Made by a program: the position numbers and the translations under genes. This document shows, in pieces, positions 7,840 through 16,818 of a stretch of DNA of 64,000 nt; the first letter of the stretch is position 1, and each line of letters starts with the position of its first letter. Source of the stretch: Arenibacter sp. F26102 (GTDB lineage: Bacteria > Bacteroidota > Bacteroidia > Flavobacteriales > Flavobacteriaceae); NCBI RefSeq assembly GCF_023015865.1, contig NZ_JALKBC010000015.1, positions 62,001 to 126,000 on the forward strand. Reading direction: 5' to 3'. The notes below the pieces were generated by a model. That model did no database searches. It had not been told where the DNA came from and saw only the letters and a program-made list of their open reading frames with translations.

Positions 7840-9656
7840 AGATAATTTTATTTTGCCAAAATGCATATGCCTTTGGTATCCTTGCCCCTATTCGGGATGT
7901 GCTCTTGGAACAGGAACATGACTTCCTATGGTATATCTCCGAGAAACTTTTGGATAATTTCCCTTATAAAAATGAGGATTACACGGTAAGCACTTTAGAT
8001 TTACAGCGCTATAAGAGCGATGCCATCTTTGTTCCGGGAAATGAAGTACCTTACTATATCCGTGGACTCAAAGTTCAGGTCTTTCACGGACTGGCCGGAG
8101 AAAAGAAAGGACATTTCAGGATACGGCATTACTTTGATCTTTATCTCACCCAAGGACCGTATTTCACGGACAAGTTCAATGAACTAAAAAAAATACACAA
8201 AAATTTTGATGTCATAGAAACCGGCTGGCCAAAATTGGATGTGTACAGCTCAGAAAAAAACAGGTACGATTTTGAAAAGAAGGCCATTTTACAGCAATAC
8301 AATACGGACAAGATCGTCCTCTACGCCCCTACCTTCTCCCCTAGCCTTACTTCGGCTCCTTTTTTATTAAAGGAAATCAAAGATCTTGCTGAGCAAAATG
8401 GCTACGTAATCTTTATTAAGTTCCATGATCTTATGGATCATAAGTGGATCAGGGCATACAGAACACTGGCCAATGAAATCCCGAACGTGCTTTTCAAGGA
8501 TGATAAAAACATTATTAAATCGCTCTTACAGGCAGATATTTTGATCAGTGACACCTCATCCGTCATTTATGAATTCATTCTTTTGAACAAGCCTGTAATT
8601 TCTTTTAAGAATATAGCCGAAAAGGTACTGTGGGACAACTCAAAAGTCTACACAGGACTTACCGAGAAAGTTTTGAATAATTTTCAGCTAGATCCCCATG
8701 CCGCTGATAGAGCCTATATTAACATGCAATTTCACCCCTACCAGGATGGAAAGTCGGCCCTACGTATGGTTAATGCTGTAAAAAACCACATTGAAACTAA
8801 TGGGGTACCCGAAAAAAGAGAACTATCCCTGGCTCGAAGGTTCAAGATAAATTCCATGTTCGGGAAGCCTACATTGAATCCCTTTAATGGTGAAAAAATT
8901 AATAAGATTTCGGCAATACTTATTACCTACAATGAAGATATTCATATTAATGCAGTTTTGGAAAATGTGAAGTTCGCAGATGAGATTATCGTTGTCGATT
9001 CCTTTAGCACGGATGGCACCATCGAAAAAATTAAAGAACGTCCAAATGTAAAATTGATCCAGCGCCCCTTTGTTAATTATACGGATCAAAAATCATATGC
9101 CCTGGAACAGGCCACCAATGATTGGGTACTTTTTTTGGATGCAGACGAGCGTATCCCGGATCGCTTAAGAAATGAAATCTTGGAAACCGTGAATTCCAAA
9201 GAGCCAACAGCGGACGCCTACTATTGTTATAGGATTTTCATGTTTAAAAATAAAGTCCTACGCTTTAGCGGATGGCAAAGGGATAAAAATTATAGGCTCT
9301 TTAAAAAGAGTAAAGTTCATTTTACCCAGGATAGAATAGTGCACGAAACCTTGGTCGTAAACGGACAGTCAGGTGTACTCAAAAACAAATTGATTCATTA
9401 CTCTTATAAAAATTACGAAGATTATAAGGGTAAGATGATAAAATATGGGCAAATGAAGGCTGTTGAGGAATTAAAAAAGGATTATTCCCCAAATTTGTAC
9501 CACTTTATATTTAGACCATTTTACAAATTCTTTAATCATTATATCTTGCGGTTTGGCGTGCTTGATGGCAAAAAAGGTCTGATCATATGCTATCTAAATG
9601 CATTGGGAGTATTTTCCCGATATAAGGAATTAAAACGATTGCGAAATTTAAGGTAA
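7836..9656 (+). CDS. Fusion: CDP-glycerol glycerophosphotransferase-like domain plus WaaE-like glycosyltransferase
   Basis: A 606-residue two-domain protein. Residues 1 to about 335 resemble the TagB/TagF glycerophosphotransferase superfamily: a GT-B fold, VQVFHGLAGEKKG with the expected histidine, KIVLYAPTFSP, IFIKFHDLM, and ADILISDTSSVIYEFILLNKP near residue 235, where the D-TSS motif contacts the CDP-polyol. Residues about 353-606 are a family 2 GT: SAILITYNE, FADEIIVVDSFSTDGT and the DxD motif LFLDADERIPD. This half is closely similar to the separate GT at 6036. Expected substrates are CDP-glycerol (or a related CDP-polyol) and a sugar nucleotide. The fusion implies that sugar addition and phospho-polyol addition act on the same surface-glycan acceptor. 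tsaC follows after 9 bases. Confidence 0.82.
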   Translation: MKIILFCQNAYAFGILAPIRDVLLEQEHDFLWYISEKLLDNFPYKNEDYTVSTLDLQRYKSDAIFVPGNEVPYYIRGLKVQVFHGLAGEKKGHFRIRHYFDLYLTQGPYFTDKFNELKKIHKNFDVIETGWPKLDVYSSEKNRYDFEKKAILQQYNTDKIVLYAPTFSPSLTSAPFLLKEIKDLAEQNGYVIFIKFHDLMDHKWIRAYRTLANEIPNVLFKDDKNIIKSLLQADILISDTSSVIYEFILLNKPVISFKNIAEKVLWDNSKVYTGLTEKVLNNFQLDPHAADRAYINMQFHPYQDGKSALRMVNAVKNHIETNGVPEKRELSLARRFKINSMFGKPTLNPFNGEKINKISAILITYNEDIHINAVLENVKFADEIIVVDSFSTDGTIEKIKERPNVKLIQRPFVNYTDQKSYALEQATNDWVLFLDADERIPDRLRNEILETVNSKEPTADAYYCYRIFMFKNKVLRFSGWQRDKNYRLFKKSKVHFTQDRIVHETLVVNGQSGVLKNKLIHYSYKNYEDYKGKMIKYGQMKAVEELKKDYSPNLYHFIFRPFYKFFNHYILRFGVLDGKKGLIICYLNALGVFSRYKELKRLRNLR

Positions 9657-9665
9657 AAGACAATT

Positions 9666-10235
9666 ATGAAAGATATTCTTTCCGAGGTTAACAAATGTTA
9701 TGATATTCTTACTGAAGGAGGCCTTATTTTATACCCCACGGATACTGTTTGGGGTATTGGTTGTGATGCTACAAATGAAGAGGCCGTGGAAAAAATTTAC
9801 GCCCTAAAAAAAAGATCCAATACTAAAACTATGATCTGTTTGGTAGCAAACGATTTTATGCTGGAGCAACATGTTAACAAGGTACCGGAACTGGCCTATG
9901 ACATTATCGACCTTTCCACCAAACCAACCACTATTGTCTATGAATCCCCAAAGGGAATTGCCAAAAATTTAATTGCACAGGACAATACCTTGGCCATTAG
10001 GGTGGCAACGGATCAATTCTGCCAATATCTTATAAAGAAATTCAAGAAACCTATCGTATCCACTTCCGCCAATATAGCAGGGCAACCAACTCCCAATAGT
10101 TTCAAAGAAATACACGACGAGATTTTAAAAGGTGTGGACTATATAGTAAATTTGGACCGCGATAAAATTAAAAGTACCCCATCCTCCATTATTATGCTCG
10201 GTAATGATGGTACTGTAAAAGTGATCCGAGAATAA
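9666..10235 (+). CDS. tsaC: L-threonylcarbamoyladenylate synthase (YrdC/Sua5 family)
   Basis: Makes threonylcarbamoyl-AMP for the t6A37 modification of ANN-decoding tRNAs. The YrdC signature is complete: [29 protein letters not shown] in the first 50 residues, the internal [11 protein letters not shown], and [12 protein letters not shown] near residue 140. At 189 residues it is the short form without the C-terminal Sua5 domain. It follows the fusion gene by nine bases and precedes cca by two bases. tsaC and cca are therefore likely cotranscribed as a tRNA-maturation pair, possibly with read-through from the glycan genes. Confidence 0.93.
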   Translation: MKDILSEVNKCYDILTEGGLILYPTDTVWGIGCDATNEEAVEKIYALKKRSNTKTMICLVANDFMLEQHVNKVPELAYDIIDLSTKPTTIVYESPKGIAKNLIAQDNTLAIRVATDQFCQYLIKKFKKPIVSTSANIAGQPTPNSFKEIHDEILKGVDYIVNLDRDKIKSTPSSIIMLGNDGTVKVIRE

Positions 10236-10237
10236 GA

Positions 10238-11662
10238 ATGACGAAAAGAACCCACGAAGAAGTCTTAAAGAACCCCGTATTTTCTACCATTTCGGATGCA
10301 GCTAAGGAACTTTCATTAGACTCCTATGTAATCGGAGGCTTTGTACGTGACTACCTGTTACAAAGGGGAACCCCAAAAGATATCGATATAGTTGCCATAG
10401 GTAGTGGTATAGAATTGGCCAAATTGGTTGCCAAAAAATTACCTGGAAGCTCGGAGGTGAGCGTCTTTAAGAATTTTGGAACGGCAATGATCAAATTTCA
10501 GGACATTGAAATTGAGTTTGTTGGGGCTAGAAAGGAAAGTTACCACCGTGACAGTAGAAAACCTGTTGTTGAGAATGGTAGCTTGGAAGACGATCAAAAG
10601 CGCAGGGATTTCACTATTAACGCCCTGGCCATTTCACTCAATTCAAAAGACTACGGACAGCTCCTAGATCCTTTCGACGGAATTGGGGATTTAAAAAGAC
10701 AGCTGATCAGAACTCCATTGGACCCTGATATTACTTATTCGGACGACCCTTTGAGAATGATGCGTGCCATAAGGTTCGCCACTCAATTAAACTTTATAAT
10801 ACATCCTGAATCTTTACAAGCTATTGCGGACAATAAGGAGAGAATTAAAATTATTTCCAATGAACGCATCGTGGACGAATTACATAAAATTTTGGCCAGT
10901 GCCAAACCGTCCCTCGGGTTTTCCCTGCTTCACGATACAGGTCTTTTGCCCTTTATAATGCCCGAATTGGTGGCCTTGGAAGGTATTGAGGAAATTGAAG
11001 GACAAAGGCACAAGGATAATTTTTGGCACACTTTGGAGGTCGTGGATAATATTTCCCAAAACACAGACAATGTTTGGTTGCGTTGGGCTGCCCTTTTACA
11101 TGATATTGGCAAGGCACCTACCAAGAAATTCGACAATAAAATAGGTTGGACTTTCCATGGCCATGAATTTATTGGGTCTAAAATGGTCTACAAACTTTTT
11201 AAGCGCCTTAGGTTGCCCCTGAACGAAAAAATGAAATTCGTTCAAAAAATGGTGTTAATGAGTTCCAGGCCTATAGTCCTCTCCGAGGATTTTGTAACCG
11301 ACTCTGCAGTAAGAAGACTTATTTTTGACGCTGGAGAGCATGTAGAAGACCTAATGACCCTCTGTGAAGCGGATATTACTACCAAGAATCCAAAAAAGCA
11401 AAAGAGATATCGGAATAATTTCAAAATAGTCCGTCAAAAAATCGAAGAGGTAGAGGAACGGGACCATATAAGAAATTTTCAGCCCCCTATTAGTGGAGAA
11501 GAAATCATGAAAACTTTCAACCTTAAACCTTCCAAGGAAATAGGTATGATAAAGGAAGCAATAAAAGAAGCCATTTTGGAAGGGGAAATCCCCAATGAGT
11601 ACAATGCGGCATACACCTTAATGCTGCGAAAAGGAAAAGAAATGGGACTTGGGGGGAATTAA
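10238..11662 (+). CDS. cca: CCA tRNA nucleotidyltransferase / poly(A) polymerase family with HD domain
   Basis: Class II nucleotidyltransferase that adds or repairs the tRNA 3' CCA end. The head domain shows [12 protein letters not shown] and the metal-binding [10 protein letters not shown] near residue 50. [11 protein letters not shown] follows near residue 125 and [15 protein letters not shown], the neck motif, near residue 165. The C-terminal half has an HD phosphohydrolase domain ([23 protein letters not shown]), common in bacterial CCA enzymes of this group. The 474-residue length is normal. Start ATG 10238 lies two bases after tsaC. Confidence 0.93.
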   Translation: MTKRTHEEVLKNPVFSTISDAAKELSLDSYVIGGFVRDYLLQRGTPKDIDIVAIGSGIELAKLVAKKLPGSSEVSVFKNFGTAMIKFQDIEIEFVGARKESYHRDSRKPVVENGSLEDDQKRRDFTINALAISLNSKDYGQLLDPFDGIGDLKRQLIRTPLDPDITYSDDPLRMMRAIRFATQLNFIIHPESLQAIADNKERIKIISNERIVDELHKILASAKPSLGFSLLHDTGLLPFIMPELVALEGIEEIEGQRHKDNFWHTLEVVDNISQNTDNVWLRWAALLHDIGKAPTKKFDNKIGWTFHGHEFIGSKMVYKLFKRLRLPLNEKMKFVQKMVLMSSRPIVLSEDFVTDSAVRRLIFDAGEHVEDLMTLCEADITTKNPKKQKRYRNNFKIVRQKIEEVEERDHIRNFQPPISGEEIMKTFNLKPSKEIGMIKEAIKEAILEGEIPNEYNAAYTLMLRKGKEMGLGGN

Positions 11663-11782
11663 ATTTAACTGGGTTATGGCAGTTTTAAAAGTATCAATAT
11701 TTATCCCTTAAATTTAGACTTATCCAGACCATCTTTTTGATAAAAGAGTGGTAATATTGCACTGTTCTTTTCAAATATCCAA

Positions 11783-12817
11783 ATGCAAAATAAATTTACA
11801 AAAATCGCCAAAATCACTTTGGTTTTGGTCTATATGGTAATTGTGGCCGGAGCTGTGGTAAGAATGACTGGCAGCGGTATGGGATGCCCGGATTGGCCCA
11901 AATGTTTCGGATACTATATCCCCCCTACTGATATTTCAGAATTGCAATGGCAGCCCGAAAAAAAATTCAAAAAAGGTCAGGTAATTATTGCTGACGAATC
12001 CTTATGGGTAGCCAGGGAAGACTTTAGCACAACTACAAAATATAATGCCAATAATTGGGTGCCATATACGAAGCACGACTACGCTATTTTTAATCCTTTC
12101 CACACCTGGACCGAATTCATCAATAGGTTATTTGGAGCAATTGCAGGGCTGGGAACCTTAATAATGGCCATTGCCTCATTTACCTATTGGAAAAAACGAA
12201 GAACCATCACTATACTTTCATGGCTGGTTGTTTTTGCAATGGGCTTCCAAGCATGGCTTGGGGCCACAGTAGTATATTCAGTTTTGGCACCGGCCAAAAT
12301 AACCATCCATATGGTAATGGCTTTGATTATAGTTGCAATGATTTTGTACTTAATACACGCTACCAGCAATAAGATCAAGTCATTAAAACCTGATAAAACT
12401 ACAAGGAACTTTATGATACTGGTTCTCTCAGCCACCTTGGTTCAAATAGTTTTAGGAACTCAAGTAAGACAATTTGTAGATATGCAAACCGACCTGTATG
12501 GGGAAAATGCACCCAGCCTATGGTTAAATAATGCAACGCTATCCTTTTACTTGCATCGTTCATTTTCCATAATCGTGGTCCTATTAAACTTATTTCTTGC
12601 AATAAGGATCTATAAATTAAACCTTGGTTATTCTAAAATAAATTGGGTTTTGACACTCTTACTTTTTGAAATTATTTCTGGAATGGCCATGTATTATCTA
12701 GATTTCCCTTTCTCTACCCAACCCTTACATCTTGTCTTGGCATCTGTTTTATTCGGTTTTCAGTTCTATTTGGTTTTGGAAGCTTTAAATGCTTTTAAAA
12801 CCATCAAAACTTTGTAA
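11783..12817 (+). CDS. COX15/CtaA-family haem A synthase
   Basis: Integral membrane enzyme converting haem O to haem A for cytochrome oxidase. The 344-residue protein has about eight hydrophobic segments. It opens with VVAGAVVRMTGSGMGCPDWPKCFG, the COX15 signature, followed by the long COX15-type periplasmic loop. Four histidines expected as haem ligands lie in FHTWTEFINRLFGA, KITIHMVMAL, FYLHRSFSII and QPLHLVLASV, the last three at helix ends. It stands alone, 120 bases after cca. Its stop codon is inside the -7 box of a candidate promoter for the next gene. Confidence 0.93.
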   Translation: MQNKFTKIAKITLVLVYMVIVAGAVVRMTGSGMGCPDWPKCFGYYIPPTDISELQWQPEKKFKKGQVIIADESLWVAREDFSTTTKYNANNWVPYTKHDYAIFNPFHTWTEFINRLFGAIAGLGTLIMAIASFTYWKKRRTITILSWLVVFAMGFQAWLGATVVYSVLAPAKITIHMVMALIIVAMILYLIHATSNKIKSLKPDKTTRNFMILVLSATLVQIVLGTQVRQFVDMQTDLYGENAPSLWLNNATLSFYLHRSFSIIVVLLNLFLAIRIYKLNLGYSKINWVLTLLLFEIISGMAMYYLDFPFSTQPLHLVLASVLFGFQFYLVLEALNAFKTIKTL

Positions 12818-12822
12818 CTTTG
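12815..12822 (+). promoter_or_regulatory. Bacteroidetes -7 promoter element (TAACTTTG)
   Basis: TAACTTTG matches TAnnTTTG of the Bacteroidetes housekeeping sigma factor and lies 22 bases upstream of the ATG at 12844. It overlaps the COX15 stop codon. The upstream -33 TTTG element is not clear, so this is a moderate call. Confidence 0.5.
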
Positions 12823-12843
12823 CCACCACAAAAAAAGGACCCA

Positions 12844-13341
12844 ATGATATACAAAATAAGGATCATTCTAGATGCAGAAGAAGATATTTTTAGGGATATA
12901 GAAATAGAGGAAAGCAATTCCATGGAAGACCTTCACAATGCAATTACCCAGGCTTTTGGCTTTTTAGGAAATGAAATGGCTTCTTTCTATACCTGTGATG
13001 AAGAATGGAAACAGGACGAGGAAATTGCTTTGTTCGACATGAGTGAAAGTGGCTCTGATGTCCGATTAATGAACGAGATCCTATTGCAGGAGATTGTCAC
13101 CGAACATTCGCCCAAGCTCATTTATGTTTATGACTTTTTAAGCATGTGGACCTTCTTTGTGGAATTGGCCGATATTGTTGAAAAAGAAGACGGCAAGTCC
13201 TATCCCAATACACTTTTCAGTTTTGGTGAAGTCCCTGATTCCCCGCCAGAAAAAAAGTTTGAAGCAGATGAAAATGAATTCGATTTTGACAACACTTTGG
13301 ACAATTACGAAGATTTGGATTTTGATGAAAACTGGAACTAA
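12844..13341 (+). CDS. pRiA4b ORF-3-like (IS1096 TnpR-type) domain protein
   Basis: A 165-residue protein resembling the plasmid pRiA4b ORF-3 family: MIYKIRIILDAEEDIFRDIEIEE, the SMEDLHNAITQAFGF helix, and YVYDFLSMWTFFVELADIVE, where this family normally has YxYDFGDxW. The last 30 residues are highly acidic (DNTLDNYEDLDFDENW). Despite the family name it is widespread in bacterial chromosomes and not in itself a sign of a transposon; no transposase is near. The start is taken at ATG 12844; an in-frame TTG at 12820 falls inside the promoter element. Function unknown. Confidence 0.8.
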   Translation: MIYKIRIILDAEEDIFRDIEIEESNSMEDLHNAITQAFGFLGNEMASFYTCDEEWKQDEEIALFDMSESGSDVRLMNEILLQEIVTEHSPKLIYVYDFLSMWTFFVELADIVEKEDGKSYPNTLFSFGEVPDSPPEKKFEADENEFDFDNTLDNYEDLDFDENWN

Positions 13342-13480
13342 TAGTTCGAGTTACTTGGGTTGGAAATGGTAAAATAATATTGATAGCCCCTTTACCCTGT
13401 CTATTGAGAAAAAACAATTAACTTGAACCTTAAATCGAGGTTTAAGTACAAAATAACCTTTAAAATTACTTCCTAAATCT

Positions 13481-14539
13481 ATGATCAATTTATATCCTAC
13501 CCAAATTGAAACCATATCCATACATCGTGTGGGCAACAAAAATAAGAGCGAAGGTATTTTTCTCTCTGAGGAACCATTTTCCCTGAACGACGAAACTACT
13601 GGGCTTTTAAAAGAGTATTTTTTTAAACCATTTAGGGAGAAGGAAGAAAATTACTATTACTTCTCAAATGAGGCAGATGTTGAATTTAATGAAGTATTCA
13701 AAATTGTCAGCGATATTTTTGAGGAGCCCGGTAGTCTTCATGCCAATTCTAAAAAAATAGCGACCCAATTATTCGACCAATCCAATCACCCACATATTAA
13801 AAGCGGGGAAGTTTACGTTGCCTATCTTACAGATTTAATGTTGGACAACGTAAAGGTGAATGCCGTGGGCATATTTAAAAGTGAGCTTAAGCACGATTTC
13901 CTTCAATTTCAGGAAAAGGGAAACAGCTTGGATATATTGGTTCAACAAGGTATCAATATAAATAAATTGGATAAGGGTTGTTTAATTTTCAACACCAATA
14001 AGGAAGAAGGCTATAAGGTACTTTCAGTAGATAGCAATCGTTATGACACCAAATACTGGCTGGAAAATTTCCTAGGAGTAGAAGCCCTGTCGGATGATAA
14101 TTTTAAAACCAAAAATTATTTAAAATTCTGTCAGAACTTTGCCAAGGATGTGGTTTTGCCGGCCGAGGACAAACAACAGGAAGTTTTGTTTATGAACAGG
14201 GCGGTAAATCATTTTGCGAAAAATGATGCCTTTGAAGAAACCAATTTCTTGAACGAGGTCATGGAGAATCCAGAACTTATACCAGAATTTAAGCACTATA
14301 AAGTTGAAAAAGGCCCCAAATACAGTATAGAGGACGTTTCGACGTTTGACATTGCCAACAAAGCCGTTTCAGACGCCAGAAAAAAGATTAAGAACGTTAT
14401 TAATTTGGATACCAATATTCAGATCAAACTCGACTTTATCAACCCGGAATCTGCCCAAAAATTTGTAGAGAAAGGTTGGGACGAAGAACGCCAAATGTAC
14501 TACTACCTGGTCTATTTTAACAAGGAACAGAAAAGTTAG
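13481..14539 (+). CDS. Nucleoid-associated protein (NdpA/YejK-like, PF04245)
   Basis: A 352-residue cytoplasmic protein with the layout of the 37-kDa nucleoid-associated family. It has an N-terminal IETISIHRVGNK motif, a central HIKSGEVYVAYLTDLMLDN block near residue 110, and GCLIFNTNKEEGYKVLSVDSN in the middle. The C-terminal ~100 residues contain KYSIEDVSTFDIANKAVSDARKKIK. Family members bind the nucleoid, but a precise function is not known. It is monocistronic: about 140 bases separate it from the previous gene and a strong terminator follows at 14600. Confidence 0.88.
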   Translation: MINLYPTQIETISIHRVGNKNKSEGIFLSEEPFSLNDETTGLLKEYFFKPFREKEENYYYFSNEADVEFNEVFKIVSDIFEEPGSLHANSKKIATQLFDQSNHPHIKSGEVYVAYLTDLMLDNVKVNAVGIFKSELKHDFLQFQEKGNSLDILVQQGININKLDKGCLIFNTNKEEGYKVLSVDSNRYDTKYWLENFLGVEALSDDNFKTKNYLKFCQNFAKDVVLPAEDKQQEVLFMNRAVNHFAKNDAFEETNFLNEVMENPELIPEFKHYKVEKGPKYSIEDVSTFDIANKAVSDARKKIKNVINLDTNIQIKLDFINPESAQKFVEKGWDEERQMYYYLVYFNKEQKS

Positions 14540-14599
14540 ACATTACAATTGACCACTCTTAACTAGGAGATTTAACCGGACTTTAGTCCTAAATAACTT

Positions 14600-14645
14600 A
14601 ATAAGGCCTTGGATTATTATTGATCTAAGGCCTTATTTGGTTTTA
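14600..14645 (+). terminator. Rho-independent terminator after the nucleoid-associated protein gene
   Basis: A perfect 11-bp inverted repeat, AATAAGGCCTT (14600-14610) and AAGGCCTTATT (14627-14637), is followed by TGGTTTTAAT. The loop can add a GGAT/ATCT partial pairing. It lies 60 bases past the stop and could also act on the converging kinase-like gene at 14735. Confidence 0.8.
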
Positions 14646-14734
14646 ATATACAAGGAATATCGCGGTCGATATTTAAGAACGGGTCAGTAATGATCGGGGA
14701 ATAAAAATTCACCTGAAGATAAACATACCGGATA

Positions 14735-15814
14735 TCAAATATTTATCCTATTCTCAATGATCTGTTTCATGCTAACATCCTGATAATTTCTTTTCACAAA
14801 ATCCAAGGCCAGGGCCAATACTTCTCCCATGGTCTTACAGGTTTTAAAGTCGATATCTCCTGTTAGGTCCTGAATATGTATGGCCAAGGCGGCTATATTC
14901 TCCTCATTGGATATTTTATCCATCTTTACAATAGAAATCAATCGCTTGATACGATTCCCGGAACTCAAAATTCTTTTGGCGACTATGGAACGTTCTTCAA
15001 TCTTGTATTGATCCACAGAGTTACGCTGCAACTTTTCCTTTACCAACATGACCATATCATAATTTTCTTTAAAAAATTGAGGCCTGTACACCTTCAATTT
15101 TCCCTCATAACACTGTTGGTCAAAATCTATAGCCCTTATTTTGTATACTACATGGTCAAAATCATGGGTAGGAACAATAACGTAGTTATAGGATCGCATA
15201 TCGCCCAAAAGTCGGATCATACAGCGTTCATTAAACTTGACAAATTCCTTTGCCAACTGCGATTTTTCAGATTCGTTACATTTTGGCAAAAAATCCTTGA
15301 TGAATACATCCCCGGGAATACCCGCAATGTGTTCCTCTATCAAAGTATCGCCATACACCAAGAAGTTAAGGTTGTATGGGGATAACATATGTTCCAGTTC
15401 CAAACCGTAAATCCTGGAGGCATCTGTCCTTTTTACATAAAAATAGGTGAAATTGTCATTTAGTATATTCCTTACCTTGATTCGAAATGGTTTGGAATTC
15501 CCAAAGGTACAGTAATCGACGGCATCAACATTTAAAAATGGGAATATGCTATCACTTCCATCGGAATGAAGAATGGAGTATACTTTTTTAAGACTGATAT
15601 CTATCTCTGTCCTATCGAATTCACTATAATAAACACGCACCCAAAGTGTATCCTCATCATTGGAATCGTATACTACTATAGAGCCGGAAAAACGCAAAAG
15701 ATCTTCATAGAAAATTGGGATTTCAATTTTTCTGCTGTAGTGTTCTAAATAGGCATCCAATTTTTTGTTAACTGGAAATGCAGGTTTTTTCTGGGACATT
15801 AATCTTTCGGACAT
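14735..15814 (-). CDS. Uncharacterised protein with divergent protein-kinase-like fold
   Basis: A 359-residue cytoplasmic protein that I do not recognise by name. From about residue 105 it reads like a kinase-like (APH/HipA-type) domain. FYVKRTDAS (Lys 128) fits the ATP-anchoring lysine, GLELEHML (Glu 139/141) fits the alpha-C glutamate, and IEEHIAGIPGDVF fits the hinge. LLGDMRSYN (Asp 205, Asn 210) fits the catalytic HGDxxxxN loop with His replaced by Leu, and RAIDFDQQ (Asp 230/232) fits the metal-binding motif. Residues 1-100 form an extra N-terminal domain rich in beta-forming residues. No signal or membrane segment. It stands alone, divergent from an ABC transporter and facing a terminator. 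The kinase idea is inferred from motif order only. Confidence 0.55.
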   Translation of the reverse strand: MSERLMSQKKPAFPVNKKLDAYLEHYSRKIEIPIFYEDLLRFSGSIVVYDSNDEDTLWVRVYYSEFDRTEIDISLKKVYSILHSDGSDSIFPFLNVDAVDYCTFGNSKPFRIKVRNILNDNFTYFYVKRTDASRIYGLELEHMLSPYNLNFLVYGDTLIEEHIAGIPGDVFIKDFLPKCNESEKSQLAKEFVKFNERCMIRLLGDMRSYNYVIVPTHDFDHVVYKIRAIDFDQQCYEGKLKVYRPQFFKENYDMVMLVKEKLQRNSVDQYKIEERSIVAKRILSSGNRIKRLISIVKMDKISNEENIAALAIHIQDLTGDIDFKTCKTMGEVLALALDFVKRNYQDVSMKQIIENRINI

Positions 15815-15890
15815 ATAAAAACTTTAATTTGTAACAAAATAACGATTTCTTCGTCAACTAAGTACAAACAATCAAAAAAACTATCCTATT

Positions 15891-16790
15891 TTGGAAACTA
15901 TACTTACCGTAAACCACCTCACCAAAAAGTTTGGATATCTAACTGCAGTAAAGGATCTTTCCTTTAATATTGAAAAAGGCAATGTTTATGGCATTTTAGG
16001 ACCTAATGGCAGCGGAAAATCGACCACCTTGGGCATAGTGTTGAATGTGGTTAACAAGACCGCAGGTGATTTTTCTTGGTTTGGAGGAACCATTTCCACT
16101 CATGCGGCCTTAAAAAAAGTAGGTGCCATTATTGAACGCCCCAACTTCTACCCCTATATGACGGCGATTCAAAATCTTAAATTGGTCTGCAAGATCAAGG
16201 AAGTACCAGAGGATAAAATTGAGGAAAAATTGGAAATGGTAGGTCTTCTGGAACGCAAAAACAGTAAATTCCGCACCTATTCCCTTGGAATGAAACAGAG
16301 ATTGGCCATAGCCTCGGCACTTCTCAATGATCCTGAAATATTGATCCTGGACGAACCTACCAATGGTTTAGATCCCCAAGGAATACATCAGATAAGGGAA
16401 ATCATAAAAAAAATTGCAGCACAGGGCACTACTATTCTTTTAGCCTCGCACTTGCTGGACGAGGTTGAAAAGGTCTGCAGTCATGTAGTCATCCTACGAA
16501 AAGGTGAAAAACTCTATTCCGGCCCCGTAGATGAAATGTTGACTAGCTATGGCTTCTTTGAATTAAGGGCAACAGATGAACCTGCATTGATGACCTTTCT
16601 TGGCAATCATGCCAGTTTTGGCTCCATAAAGCAAGAAAATGGGGTGATTACAGCAATTTTGAAGGAAGAAATGGACGCTGGCAGTTTAAATAGGGATCTA
16701 TTTAAAAACGGCATAGTGCTCTCACATTTGGTAAAACGCAAAGCGAGCCTAGAGGAACAATTCCTAAGTTTGACAAAGCATAACAAATAA
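15891..16790 (+). CDS. ABC transporter ATP-binding protein
   Basis: A 299-residue ABC-2-type ATPase. Walker A GPNGSGKST is near residue 36, the signature YSLGMKQRLAIASALL near 140 and Walker B ILILDEPTNGLDP near 160, with the switch histidine in LLASHLLDEVEKVC. A C-terminal ~80-residue extension is typical of the drug/bacitracin-type exporters. The start is TTG 15891 (METILTVNHLTKKFG), since no ATG gives a proper N-terminus. It is followed after 28 bases by the permease and the pair forms a complete exporter of unknown substrate. Confidence 0.93.
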   Translation: METILTVNHLTKKFGYLTAVKDLSFNIEKGNVYGILGPNGSGKSTTLGIVLNVVNKTAGDFSWFGGTISTHAALKKVGAIIERPNFYPYMTAIQNLKLVCKIKEVPEDKIEEKLEMVGLLERKNSKFRTYSLGMKQRLAIASALLNDPEILILDEPTNGLDPQGIHQIREIIKKIAAQGTTILLASHLLDEVEKVCSHVVILRKGEKLYSGPVDEMLTSYGFFELRATDEPALMTFLGNHASFGSIKQENGVITAILKEEMDAGSLNRDLFKNGIVLSHLVKRKASLEEQFLSLTKHNK

Positions 16791-16818
16791 CTATCAATGC
16801 CTTTAACCAAATAAAACT

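Noticed and set aside
12844-13341. IS1096/transposon origin suggested by the pRiA4b/TnpR-like family name
   Set aside because: No transposase, terminal repeats or target duplication nearby; the family is common in ordinary chromosomes.
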